Position numbers and translations under genes: made by a program. Source: Alphaproteobacteria bacterium (GTDB lineage Bacteria > Pseudomonadota > Alphaproteobacteria > UBA6615). From it: a stretch of 64,000 nt of DNA. The notes beneath the pieces were generated by a model. The model was not told the DNA's origin and ran no database searches. It saw only the letters and a program-made list of their open reading frames with translations. The DNA is taken from assembly GCA_011087645.1 (NCBI GenBank), contig JAALLF010000011.1:1-64000 (forward strand), written 5' to 3'. Shown here piece after piece: positions 35,824-43,194 of the stretch (its first letter is position 1; every line of letters starts with the position of its first letter).

Positions 35824-36708
35824 ATGAACGACCTGATGACCACCCGCGAAGTCGCCGATTATCTGCGTATTAAGGAGCGCAAGGTCTATGACCTGGTTCG
35901 CCAGGGCAATATTCCCTGTTCGCGCCGGTCGGGAAAATGGCTGTTCCCCAAGGCGCTGATCGACCGGTGGGTGCTGCAGGGGGTTCAATCGCCTGAGATC
36001 GCCTTGGGGCCGGCGCCGGCGATCATCGCCGGCAGCCATGATCCATTGCTCGATTGGGCGGTGCGCGAAAGCGGCTGCGGCTTGGCGATCTTGGGCGGCG
36101 GTAGCCTGGATGGCTTGTCGCGGGTGGCCGATGGCGCGGCGGCGGCCTGCGGGGCGCATATGCGCGATCCCGAGACCGGTACCTACAATGTTCCCTGGGT
36201 TAGCCGCGCGCTGGGCGGTCGCGACGTGGTGGTGATCCGCTGGGCGCAGCGCGTGCAGGGCCTGTTGGTGGCCGCCGGTAATCCGCTGGGTTTGGCCGGC
36301 ATCGCCGATTTGGCCGGGACGGCGAAGCCGCGCGTTGGTCAGCGCCAGGAGGGGGCGGGGAGCCAGATGCTGCTGCGCCAGCTTCTGGGGGATGCCGACA
36401 TCGCATTGGACGATCTAAATCTGGTGTTGCCGTCGGCCAACACGGAAGGCGACTTGGCGCTGCTCATCGCCGATGACAAGGCCGATGCTGGTGTCGCCAT
36501 CGCCGCTGTGGCGCGCACCCACCGACTGGATTTCGTGCCCCTGGCCGATGAATATTTCGATCTGATCGTGCGCCGCCATGATTACTTCGAAGCGCCGATC
36601 CAGACCTTGCTAGCCTTCGCGCGCGGTGATGCGTTTCGCGCCAGGGCCGACGAGCTTACGGGATACGATATTCGCGAATTCGGGACGGTGGTGTGGAACG
36701 GGGATTAG
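35824..36708 (+). CDS. HTH (excisionase/MerR-like) regulator with PBP-like sensor domain, probably for tungstate/molybdate
   Basis: A 294-residue cytoplasmic regulator. The N-terminal helix-turn-helix (about 5-50, TTREVADYLRIKERKVYDL) is of the excisionase type, and a periplasmic-binding-protein-like domain (about 60-280) follows. This architecture matches tungstate/molybdate-type regulators such as TunR. It has no signal peptide, so it senses inside the cell. It sits between moaA and the tup importer with a shared operator motif, making control of oxyanion uptake and cofactor synthesis the likely job. The 3' end overlaps the convergent gene by 53 bp. Confidence 0.8.
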   Translation: MNDLMTTREVADYLRIKERKVYDLVRQGNIPCSRRSGKWLFPKALIDRWVLQGVQSPEIALGPAPAIIAGSHDPLLDWAVRESGCGLAILGGGSLDGLSRVADGAAAACGAHMRDPETGTYNVPWVSRALGGRDVVVIRWAQRVQGLLVAAGNPLGLAGIADLAGTAKPRVGQRQEGAGSQMLLRQLLGDADIALDDLNLVLPSANTEGDLALLIADDKADAGVAIAAVARTHRLDFVPLADEYFDLIVRRHDYFEAPIQTLLAFARGDAFRARADELTGYDIREFGTVVWNGD

Positions 36709-37801
36709 CGGTCTCAGCCGCGTCGTCGTCATCTGCCGTTGCATCGGCCTCTTCCGACGCGGCGGATGGCGGTGGGTCGGGGACGATCGGCTTGTCGCGG
36801 GGCCGGGGTCCATTGGTATCGGCCCAGCCGATGAGCCGGCCCCGGCGGGCCAGCACCGGATCGGGAATTTCGACGCCGATCCGCGTTGCCGTGTCTTGAT
36901 TAATGACGATGTAGGAAGGCTCCGCCGCTTGCAGCGGTGTGCGGGCGGCCGAGGGCTCTTTTAAAATGCGCGCCACCAATCGGCCGATTTGCCGTCCTGT
37001 GCCGTAGGGGTCGGTCACGATGGCGGCTAGCGCGCCACGCACAACCGTGTCCTCATCGCTGGTGAACACCAAAAGCCTGGTGGCTTCGGCGGCGGCGATG
37101 ATCCGGTCGACCGGCGCGTCGGGAAAAACACGTTTGTCGAGCAGGATCACCGTCTCCTCGGGCGAATAGCCTTCGATGGTTGCAGCGATCAGCTCCTTTT
37201 CGACGGAGACCGGCAATTGTTCGACCGTCAGATCAATGCTCCGCGCAAATGCTGTGATCGCCCGCATGACTTCCCTGTCTAAGGGTTTGTCGGCGTTGAC
37301 CGGGATCGCCACGCTACGCACTGTCGGCGCCACATCGCGAATGAGGGCCAACTGAGTGTCGTAGCGCTCTTCGTCGACGATGCCGGTTAACAGCCGCGTA
37401 TTGCGGTTGCGGCGTAACTCGTTCGCGGTCGCCGGACCGATACCCGCTACAACCAGGGGAATTCGCAGCCGTTCCTTTGCCGCGATGCGTACCGAGGGAT
37501 CGGTGAACGCGACGATGATATCGGCGCGGTCTTGGCTGAACGATTTGATCAATTGCGCGGCCCGCCTTGAATCCGCCTCGGCGTTTTCGAAGCGCAGGCG
37601 AACCGAAACGCCGTCGTGATATCCGGCGTCGCGCATGGCGTCGGTCATGCCGGTGTAGAGGGCGTCGATTGACGCGTCGCGAACAATCGCGGTGACAGCG
37701 ACCAGCGGTGTTTCGTCATCATCGGCGGCGCGCGAAACCGGCACCACAATAACGGTGGCCATGACAGCCAATACGAAGGATCGCAGGGGATGCGCAGACA
37801 A
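36656..37801 (-). CDS. ABC-transporter-type substrate-binding protein (ABC_sub_bind, PF04392-like), orphan
   Basis: About 381 residues with an N-terminal signal (LRSFVLAVMATVIVVPVSRA) and a type-I periplasmic-binding fold, as in ABC_sub_bind proteins. The last 60 residues form an acidic, Pro- and Ala-rich tail (DDDDAAETA) not typical of the family. I prefer the TTG at 37801, which has GGAAG seven bases upstream; other in-frame starts lie at 37870 (TTG) and 37762 (ATG). No permease or ATPase of its own is adjacent, and tup has its own binding protein. Its 3' end overlaps the regulator gene. Confidence 0.7.
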   Translation of the reverse strand: MSAHPLRSFVLAVMATVIVVPVSRAADDDETPLVAVTAIVRDASIDALYTGMTDAMRDAGYHDGVSVRLRFENAEADSRRAAQLIKSFSQDRADIIVAFTDPSVRIAAKERLRIPLVVAGIGPATANELRRNRNTRLLTGIVDEERYDTQLALIRDVAPTVRSVAIPVNADKPLDREVMRAITAFARSIDLTVEQLPVSVEKELIAATIEGYSPEETVILLDKRVFPDAPVDRIIAAAEATRLLVFTSDEDTVVRGALAAIVTDPYGTGRQIGRLVARILKEPSAARTPLQAAEPSYIVINQDTATRIGVEIPDPVLARRGRLIGWADTNGPRPRDKPIVPDPPPSAASEEADATADDDDAAETANPRSTPPSRIREYRIP

Positions 37802-37879
37802 GAGTAAGCTTCCGTAATGGTCCCGTGGAAAGAGTAATACAGAAATGGCCCCGCGTTCCGCCAGGGTCAATAGTTGGGT

Positions 37880-38713
37880 CTATTTGGCTGTCGTCTCTGC
37901 GCCGGCAGCGCTGCGAAACGGGTGCTGATCGTTGATGGTGAATTCATCGATGGCTTGTTGGGCCACCGGGCTGGTCAGCCAATCGATAAATTTACGGGCG
38001 TCGTTCTCGGGCACATGAGGGTGGCGTTGCGGATTCACCAGCATGATCCCATAGGGGTTGAGGAGCGCATTATCGTTGAGAACCGTAAGGGCTCCACGAT
38101 TGCCGAAATTCGCCCACGTGCCGCTCTCGGTCAGCAGGTAAGCATCGAGGGCCGATGCAATATTCAAGGTCGCGCCCATGCCGGATCCGGTTTCGCGGTA
38201 CCAGGTGCCGGACGCCACGCGAGGGTCGAGCCCGGCCGCGGTCCAGAGGCGAAGTTCGGCATTGTGAGTGCCGCTGCCATCGCCGCGCGAGACAAACAAT
38301 GTTTTGGTTTGAGCGATGCGGCGCAAGCCCGCGGCGGGGTCGGGCAGATCGGCGATCTTGGCTGGATCGTCGTGCGGACCGATGATCAGAAAGTTGCTAC
38401 TCATAACGTCACGGCGGAAGGATCCATGACCGGCGGCGACGAAGGCGTCTTCGGCAAGCCGGTCGTGGACAAAGACCACATCGGCGTCGCCGCTGGTACC
38501 GAGCCGCAATGCCGCGCCGGTGCCGCGCACCACTACATGGACGGTCAGTCCGGTATCTGCTGTGACTTTCGGCAACAGATGTTTGAGGAGGCCTGAATTA
38601 TCGACTGACGTCGTCGTTGCCAGAATGAGGGGGCGTTCAGCGGCGGTGGGTGTCGCGGCGATTAAAGGCAGCAACGACAGCAGCCAGGCTAGGCGGCGGA
38701 AAAGGTCTACCAC
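37880..38713 (-). CDS. tupA: tungstate/molybdate ABC transporter substrate-binding protein
   Basis: A 277-residue protein with a signal peptide (to about residue 25). The TTTSVDNSG segment (33-41) matches the oxyanion-binding 'TTTS' line of TupA, and SRGDGSGTH and NPYGIMLVNP are also conserved. It should bind tungstate (possibly molybdate) in the periplasm and deliver it to TupB. It starts with GTG and overlaps the tupC stop by 7 bp. It is the last gene of the tupB-tupC-tupA operon. Confidence 0.88.
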   Translation of the reverse strand: MVDLFRRLAWLLSLLPLIAATPTAAERPLILATTTSVDNSGLLKHLLPKVTADTGLTVHVVVRGTGAALRLGTSGDADVVFVHDRLAEDAFVAAGHGSFRRDVMSSNFLIIGPHDDPAKIADLPDPAAGLRRIAQTKTLFVSRGDGSGTHNAELRLWTAAGLDPRVASGTWYRETGSGMGATLNIASALDAYLLTESGTWANFGNRGALTVLNDNALLNPYGIMLVNPQRHPHVPENDARKFIDWLTSPVAQQAIDEFTINDQHPFRSAAGAETTAK

Positions 38714-39441
38714 AGCAACTCTCCCTTGATGAAAGCCTCGGCCTCGCGCGTTGTCGGCGCGGTGAAAAATTGTTCGGCCGCGGTCTTCTCCAGCAACCGA
38801 CCATTATGGACGAATAGGATCTCATCGGCGATGCGCTGCGCTTGGCCAAGGTCGTGGGTCGTCATAATGATTTTGGCGCCGGCGGCGTGGAACCCGCCGA
38901 TCAGGGTTTCAACCGCGCGGGTCGCCGCGGGGTCGAGATTGGCAGTCGGCTCATCGAGGAATAGCACCTGGGGCGTCGTCGCCCAAGCCCGGGCCAGAGC
39001 GAGGCGCTGCTGCTCGCCGCCCGACAGTGCGCGGGCGGGTCGGTCGCCGAGCGCGGCCAAGCCGGTTTGCGCCAACGCCAGCTCGGCGCGGGCGCGTCGC
39101 TCAGCACGCGGCACCCGGCGTAGTTTTAGCGCGTGTTCGATATTGCCGCGAGCCGAGCGGCGCAGCAGCACGGGGCGTTGGAAGACCATGGCCTGATGGC
39201 GTCGCGTTCGCGCCGGGTCGCTGGAAACCTCACCGCCCCAACGGATGGCGCCCATGGTTGGCGTCAACAGTCCGTGGCACAGCCGAAGTGTCAGGCTCTT
39301 GCCCGCGCCATTGGGTCCCAACATGACGGTCCGCGTGCCAGCGGTGAGCCGAAAGCTGACATCGTGCAACAAGCGCGTGCCGCCGGCTTCGTAGACCAGG
39401 GACGATACGTCGAGCGGTAGGATGGTCGATGGGGCGGTCAT
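38707..39441 (-). CDS. tupC: tungstate/molybdate ABC transporter ATP-binding protein
   Basis: A 244-residue ABC ATPase. Walker A is GPNGAGKS (42-49), the signature LSGGEQQ is at 139-145 and Walker B is VLFLDEP (159-165). A His after the TTHD segment completes the site. It powers the tup importer at the inner face of the membrane. The start overlaps the tupB stop (ATGA), indicating coupling. Spacing to tupA is also overlapping, so all three genes are cotranscribed. Confidence 0.9.
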   Translation of the reverse strand: MTAPSTILPLDVSSLVYEAGGTRLLHDVSFRLTAGTRTVMLGPNGAGKSLTLRLCHGLLTPTMGAIRWGGEVSSDPARTRRHQAMVFQRPVLLRRSARGNIEHALKLRRVPRAERRARAELALAQTGLAALGDRPARALSGGEQQRLALARAWATTPQVLFLDEPTANLDPAATRAVETLIGGFHAAGAKIIMTTHDLGQAQRIADEILFVHNGRLLEKTAAEQFFTAPTTREAEAFIKGELLW

Positions 39442-40148
39442 GCGCGCAGGGCCTGTCGCTGGGCGCTGGCGCCGATTAGTTGCGATACGCCGTTGACCGT
39501 TAAGGCCAGTACCAGCAGGACGATGCCGAGGCCAAGCGCCATCTCGAGATTACCCTTGCTGGTCTCCAGGGCGATCGCGGTGGTCATGACACGGGTCAAA
39601 TTGTCGATATTGCCGCCGACGATCATCACCGCGCCGACTTCGGCGATCGCCCGGCCGAACCCGGCGAGCACCGTTGTCGTGAGGGAATATCGGCCGTCCC
39701 AGAGCAAGGTGGCGATGGTGTCGGCGCGGGTGGCGTTGAGCGAGCGCAAATGCTCGCCATACTCCGCCCACAGATCCTCCACGGTTTGGCGGGTCAAAGC
39801 GGCGATGATCGGCGCGACCAAGATGGTCTGGGCGATGATCATGGCGGTTGGCGTGAACAACAGACCGAGCACGCCGAACGGTCCGCTGCGCGATAGCGCC
39901 AGGAACACGATCAGGCCGACCACGACCGGCGGCAAGCCCATCAGCGCGTTCAACACGGCGACGGCGGCGCCGCGGCCGGGAAAGCGACTTAAGGCCAGCA
40001 GAGCGCCTAAGGGAAAACCAATCAAACAGGCGATCACCACCGCGCTCAGGCTGACCCGCAGGGACAGTCCGACGATGCCGAGAAAATCGCTGTCGAACGA
40101 CACGATCAGCGTGGCCGCATTGATCAAACCTTGGCCGAATTCACCCAT
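39438..40148 (-). CDS. tupB: tungstate/molybdate ABC transporter permease
   Basis: A 236-residue inner-membrane permease with five to six helices and the ABC EAA-like loop (YGEHLRSLNATRADTI, about 130). VGAVMIVGGNI near 185 is typical of TupB. The ATG at 40148 is chosen over an upstream TTG at 40178 because it starts the homologous sequence. The candidate operator at 40181-40205 lies 33 bp upstream. It is the first gene of the tup operon and divergent from fdhD. Confidence 0.88.
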   Translation of the reverse strand: MGEFGQGLINAATLIVSFDSDFLGIVGLSLRVSLSAVVIACLIGFPLGALLALSRFPGRGAAVAVLNALMGLPPVVVGLIVFLALSRSGPFGVLGLLFTPTAMIIAQTILVAPIIAALTRQTVEDLWAEYGEHLRSLNATRADTIATLLWDGRYSLTTTVLAGFGRAIAEVGAVMIVGGNIDNLTRVMTTAIALETSKGNLEMALGLGIVLLVLALTVNGVSQLIGASAQRQALRA

Positions 40149-40180
40149 ATCGGCTAGATGATATGATTTTAGGAGCAAAA

Positions 40181-40205
40181 ATATGCATATTTTAACAAGA
40201 TATAT
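40181..40205. promoter_or_regulatory. Candidate oxyanion-responsive operator, site B
   Basis: ATATGC-N6-TAACA-N3-TATAT again, with the same spacing as site A at 35764-35788. It sits 33 bp before tupB and 128 bp before fdhD, in the AT-rich centre of their divergent region. It could serve both directions. Confidence 0.5.
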
Positions 40206-40333
40206 AATTTACGTAGGTAAGATAACTAAATAGCATTCCCATTGGCCACGTCTATGCTTTTGTTCGCTGGTCTTGCCGGCACTGGGCCGGGCGACCTAGG
40301 TTGTGCGCATCGTTTGATAATGGAAGCCGCAAC

Positions 40334-41191
40334 ATGGCCGCGCAGTTGGTGAAGCCAAATCCACAGGATCCCCGCCTGACCGAGCGGGTTGTGGGGATCG
40401 ATGAGCAGGGCGGCCGGGTCGAGGCGTCGGTTGTCGTCGAACGGCCCCTGACCTTGTTTCTCAATGGCCAAGAGATCGTCACCATGATGACGGTTGGCGA
40501 TTATCCCGAATATCTCGCGGTGGGTTACCTGGCCAATCAGAACATGCTGTTGCCGGACGACGATATTGTTGAGGTCGAGCATGACGACGATCTCGAGGTC
40601 GTGGTGGTGCGAACCTCGCGCCAAACCGATTATGAAGCGAAATTACGCAAGAAGACCCTGACCAGCGGCTGTGCCCAGGGCACCGTATTCGGCGATCTAA
40701 TGGAGAGTTTCGAAGATGTGGCGTTGAACCGCGACGCCGTTCTCAGGACGTCCTGGCTCTATGCGTTGACCAAGGAAATCAACACCATGCCGAGCCTCTA
40801 TCTCACCGCCGGTGCGATCCATGGCTGCGTGTTGTGTGAACAGGACCGGCCCTTGCTGTATATGGAAGATGTCGGCCGCCACAACGCGGTCGATAAGATC
40901 GCCGGCTATATCCGCCTAAATGGCATTCGCACCGACGACAAAATTTTCTACACCACCGGCCGGCTAACATCGGAAATGGTGATCAAGACAGTCCATATGG
41001 GCATTCCAATCCTGGTATCGCGCTCGGGCTTCACTGCCTGGGGCGTCGATCTGGCGCGCCAAGCGGGCTTGACCCTGATCGGCCGCGCCCGCGGTCATCG
41101 TTTCCTGGCGTTGGCGGGGCAGGAGCGCATTGAGTTTGACGCCGAACCCCAGGGCGGTAAACGCACGGCAACGTCCGAGGACGCGGCTTGA
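40334..41191 (+). CDS. fdhD: formate dehydrogenase accessory sulfurtransferase
   Basis: A 285-residue protein required to sulfurate the molybdenum or tungsten cofactor before insertion into formate dehydrogenase. The family lines MEDVGRHNAVDKI (177-189) and FYTTGRL are present. The active loop has a single Cys, Cys113 in TSGCAQG, where E. coli has CxxC. Two Cys (165, 168) appear instead in AIHGCVLC, at the usual VHAAAL position. The ATG at 40334 has GGAAG upstream. Coupled to mobA by overlap. Confidence 0.92.
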   Translation: MAAQLVKPNPQDPRLTERVVGIDEQGGRVEASVVVERPLTLFLNGQEIVTMMTVGDYPEYLAVGYLANQNMLLPDDDIVEVEHDDDLEVVVVRTSRQTDYEAKLRKKTLTSGCAQGTVFGDLMESFEDVALNRDAVLRTSWLYALTKEINTMPSLYLTAGAIHGCVLCEQDRPLLYMEDVGRHNAVDKIAGYIRLNGIRTDDKIFYTTGRLTSEMVIKTVHMGIPILVSRSGFTAWGVDLARQAGLTLIGRARGHRFLALAGQERIEFDAEPQGGKRTATSEDAA

Positions 41192-41823
41192 GCGACCCGG
41201 CCGGCGTGACGGGGATCGGCCCGATAGCCGGTATTCTGCTCGCCGGCGGCCAGTCCCGGCGCATGGGTGGCGGCGATAAATGTCTACGTTCCCTCGGGGG
41301 GCGGCCGATCCTCGCGCACATCATCGACCGCGCCGCGCCGCAAGTATCCCGTCTGATGATTAACGCCAATGGTGACCCGGCGCGGTTCGCGCCGTTTGAT
41401 ATCCCTGTCGCTGCCGATACCGTCGAGGGTTTTGCCGGCCCCCTGGCGGGAGTCCTGACCGGCATGGAATGGGCAGCGATCCATGCGCCGGAATGTGCCT
41501 GGATCGCGACTTTCGCGACTGATGCGCCATTTTTTCCTGACGACCTGGTCGAACGGTTAACAGTGACGCTTCTCGCCGATAATGGCGATATGGCGTGTGC
41601 AAAAAGCGGTGACCGGCGGCATCCGGTCTTCGGCCTCTGGCCGGTGGCGTTGGCGGCCGAACTCCGCGCTGCGCTTGTCGAAGGTGGGATTCGCAAGGTC
41701 GACGACTGGACCGGCGGTTACAACCTGAGCGTGGGTGCGTTCGCCGTCGATGCAATTGACCCCTTTTTTAACGTTAATCGGCCGGAAGACCTCGCCGCCG
41801 CTGAATCGTTTTTGGCCGATTAG
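41188..41823 (+). CDS. mobA: molybdenum cofactor guanylyltransferase
   Basis: A 211-residue nucleotidyltransferase that links GMP to molybdopterin, giving the guanine dinucleotide form required by formate dehydrogenase. The N-terminal LLAGGQSRRMGGGDK (17-31) is the GTP-binding signature. The start is a TTG that overlaps the fdhD stop (TTGA), so translation is coupled. It is followed by a 790-bp non-coding stretch. Confidence 0.93.
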   Translation: MSDPAGVTGIGPIAGILLAGGQSRRMGGGDKCLRSLGGRPILAHIIDRAAPQVSRLMINANGDPARFAPFDIPVAADTVEGFAGPLAGVLTGMEWAAIHAPECAWIATFATDAPFFPDDLVERLTVTLLADNGDMACAKSGDRRHPVFGLWPVALAAELRAALVEGGIRKVDDWTGGYNLSVGAFAVDAIDPFFNVNRPEDLAAAESFLAD

Positions 41824-42087
41824 AATCCCTCTAACCCAGACGTAGGTACCGTTTGACTCTGGTTCCCAAACCCTCTTAAATCCGCCCTCGAAAGAACGGC
41901 GCGAGGTTGAGAGGCCAGCGCGCCGCCGCCGCGAAGGCACATAACCTGGCGGTGTGTAAGACGGCCCGAGGGAGGGGAGGAGAGACGGGAGCAGTGTTCG
42001 GAAATCTTGTGTATGTATTCCGGCCGAGCAGGGCCAGCCAATGGACCGCTCGCTTCTAAAGTTTGCACCCGATAAAGCTCAGAAGAG

Positions 42088-42120
42088 GCCCGGCCGTGAA
42101 AACGGTCGGGCTTCTTTCTT
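42088..42120 (+). terminator. Rho-independent terminator, plus strand
   Basis: GCCCGGCCGT/ACGGTCGGGC forms a 10-bp stem (one G-T pair) with a GAAA loop, followed by TTCTTTCTTT. It lies 265 bp after mobA. It could end the fdhD-mobA transcript or an unannotated RNA between them. Confidence 0.8.
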
Positions 42121-42249
42121 TAGAGATGAGGCTCTCACCCTTCGAGACGGTGCTGCGCACCTCCTCAGAGCCTGGCCGGAAATGAATTGTTTGTTTCTAA
42201 GACCTTGTTCCCCGCCCCGTGGGAGAAAACCAAACGCAATGGCTAACGC

Positions 42250-42354
42250 CACCCCCCTCCCTAACCCTCCCCCTCGCTGGGGGGAGGGAAATTATTAGCG
42301 ACCCGCTGGCTATTACCCCCTCCCCCTTGAGGGGGGAGGGTTGGGGTGGGGGTG
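42250..42354. repeat. C-tract/G-tract inverted repeat
   Basis: The arm CCTCCCTAACCCTCCCC (within 42250-42272) is mirrored by GGGGAGGGTTGGGGTGGGGG (42332-42353). Inside are two shorter hairpins of C and G runs. It belongs to the common class of intergenic CCTCCCTAACCCTCCCC repeats. Confidence 0.8.
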
Positions 42355-42416
42355 ATGACGCTCGAGGGTCAGATTGATAAACCGCTGATATCGCTCACTT
42401 CATTTCCGGTCAGACT

Positions 42417-42496
42417 CTCAGGATGAGGGACTCGGTTTAATTTCGCAAAAATAGATAACCTCATACTGAGGAGCCGGCAAAGCCGGCGTCTCGAAG
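42417..42496. repeat. Intergenic palindromic repeat, copy 3
   Basis: CTCAGGATGAGG is paired with CCTCATACTGAG followed by GTCTCGAAG, with an internal GCCGGCAAAGCCGGC hairpin on the right arm. The left outer arm is lost, so this copy is truncated. Confidence 0.75.
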
Positions 42497-42515
42497 TATG
42501 TCCTTGCGTCTTCAT

Positions 42516-42593
42516 CCTTCGACAAGCTCAGGATGAGGGCGATGTTATTGTGTTCGCTCTAGCCCTCGTGCTGAGCTTGTCGAAGCACGAGGG
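42516..42593. repeat. Intergenic palindromic repeat, copy 4
   Basis: CCTTCGACAAGCTCAGGATG pairs with GTGCTGAGCTTGTCGAAG across a centre of about 30 bases, just before the cupin gene's stop. It is the closest match to copy 2. Confidence 0.85.
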
Positions 42594-42613
42594 CGTTTAG
42601 CGCGACCCGAATC

Positions 42614-43162
42614 CTAGTCGAGCTCGCGAAGGTTTCCGTTCTCGTCGACTTCCAGTCCGGTCTCACGTGCCCGCTCGATCACGCTGGGATGCCACGAAAC
42701 ATGGCCGGCGTCGGGGCCGCCGACGATGGCGAGCATGAGTGAATCGGCGCCGCCCTCGACCAAACGAAAGCCGCGGTAAATACCGATTGGCACACTGATG
42801 ACATCGAGCGGGTCGAGCCGTACCGCGCGTTCGTCCTCGCCCTCAAGCCAGAAGACCTCCCAACTGCCGATCATCGGCACGAATATCTCTTCGGTCTGAT
42901 GGGCGTGCAGCGCGGCGCCCGACCCGCTGCCTTCCTTGGCGCGGTTATAGACCAACGAGAAGCCATGGGCCTTGCCGACTTTCGGTTCCAGATCAGGATC
43001 CTCGAGGTTTTCGGTAACGTTCATGCCGACCACATTGACGATCTCGCGTTCATGGCCGGGGATGCGCTGATCGAGATAGGCGAGGTCGGACCCTCGGCAA
43101 TCGCCGACGCGAACGACGTGCTTCGCTTCCATTTCAGCGGCCGATATGCGGGGTATGTCCAT
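42614..43162 (-). CDS. cupin-domain protein
   Basis: A 182-residue single-cupin protein. The metal-binding motif is HAHQTEEIFVP (about 86-96) in the first cupin box, with the second box weaker. Its function could be an isomerase, a dioxygenase or a sensor. It has a strong SD (AGGAAAG) and lies 32 bp downstream of fdsA on the same strand, so it may be part of the formate dehydrogenase transcript, though no link to that enzyme is known. Confidence 0.8.
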   Translation of the reverse strand: MDIPRISAAEMEAKHVVRVGDCRGSDLAYLDQRIPGHEREIVNVVGMNVTENLEDPDLEPKVGKAHGFSLVYNRAKEGSGSGAALHAHQTEEIFVPMIGSWEVFWLEGEDERAVRLDPLDVISVPIGIYRGFRLVEGGADSLMLAIVGGPDAGHVSWHPSVIERARETGLEVDENGNLRELD

Positions 43163-43194
43163 CTTCTTTCCTCCCTATCCCGGGTGTGATGCCG

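Larger units (their letters stand above)
41824..42613. other. 790-bp non-coding stretch with terminator and repeats
   Basis: No credible gene: open frames here have low-complexity or repeat-derived translations. It contains a terminator (42088), a partial palindrome arm (about 42128-42170), a C/G-rich inverted repeat (42250-42354) and two copies of the window's palindrome family. It separates mobA from the cupin and fdsA genes. Confidence 0.7.

Noticed and set aside
42041..42298. An 85-codon plus-strand open frame.
   Set aside because: It spans the terminator and repeat arms and its translation is repeat-derived.
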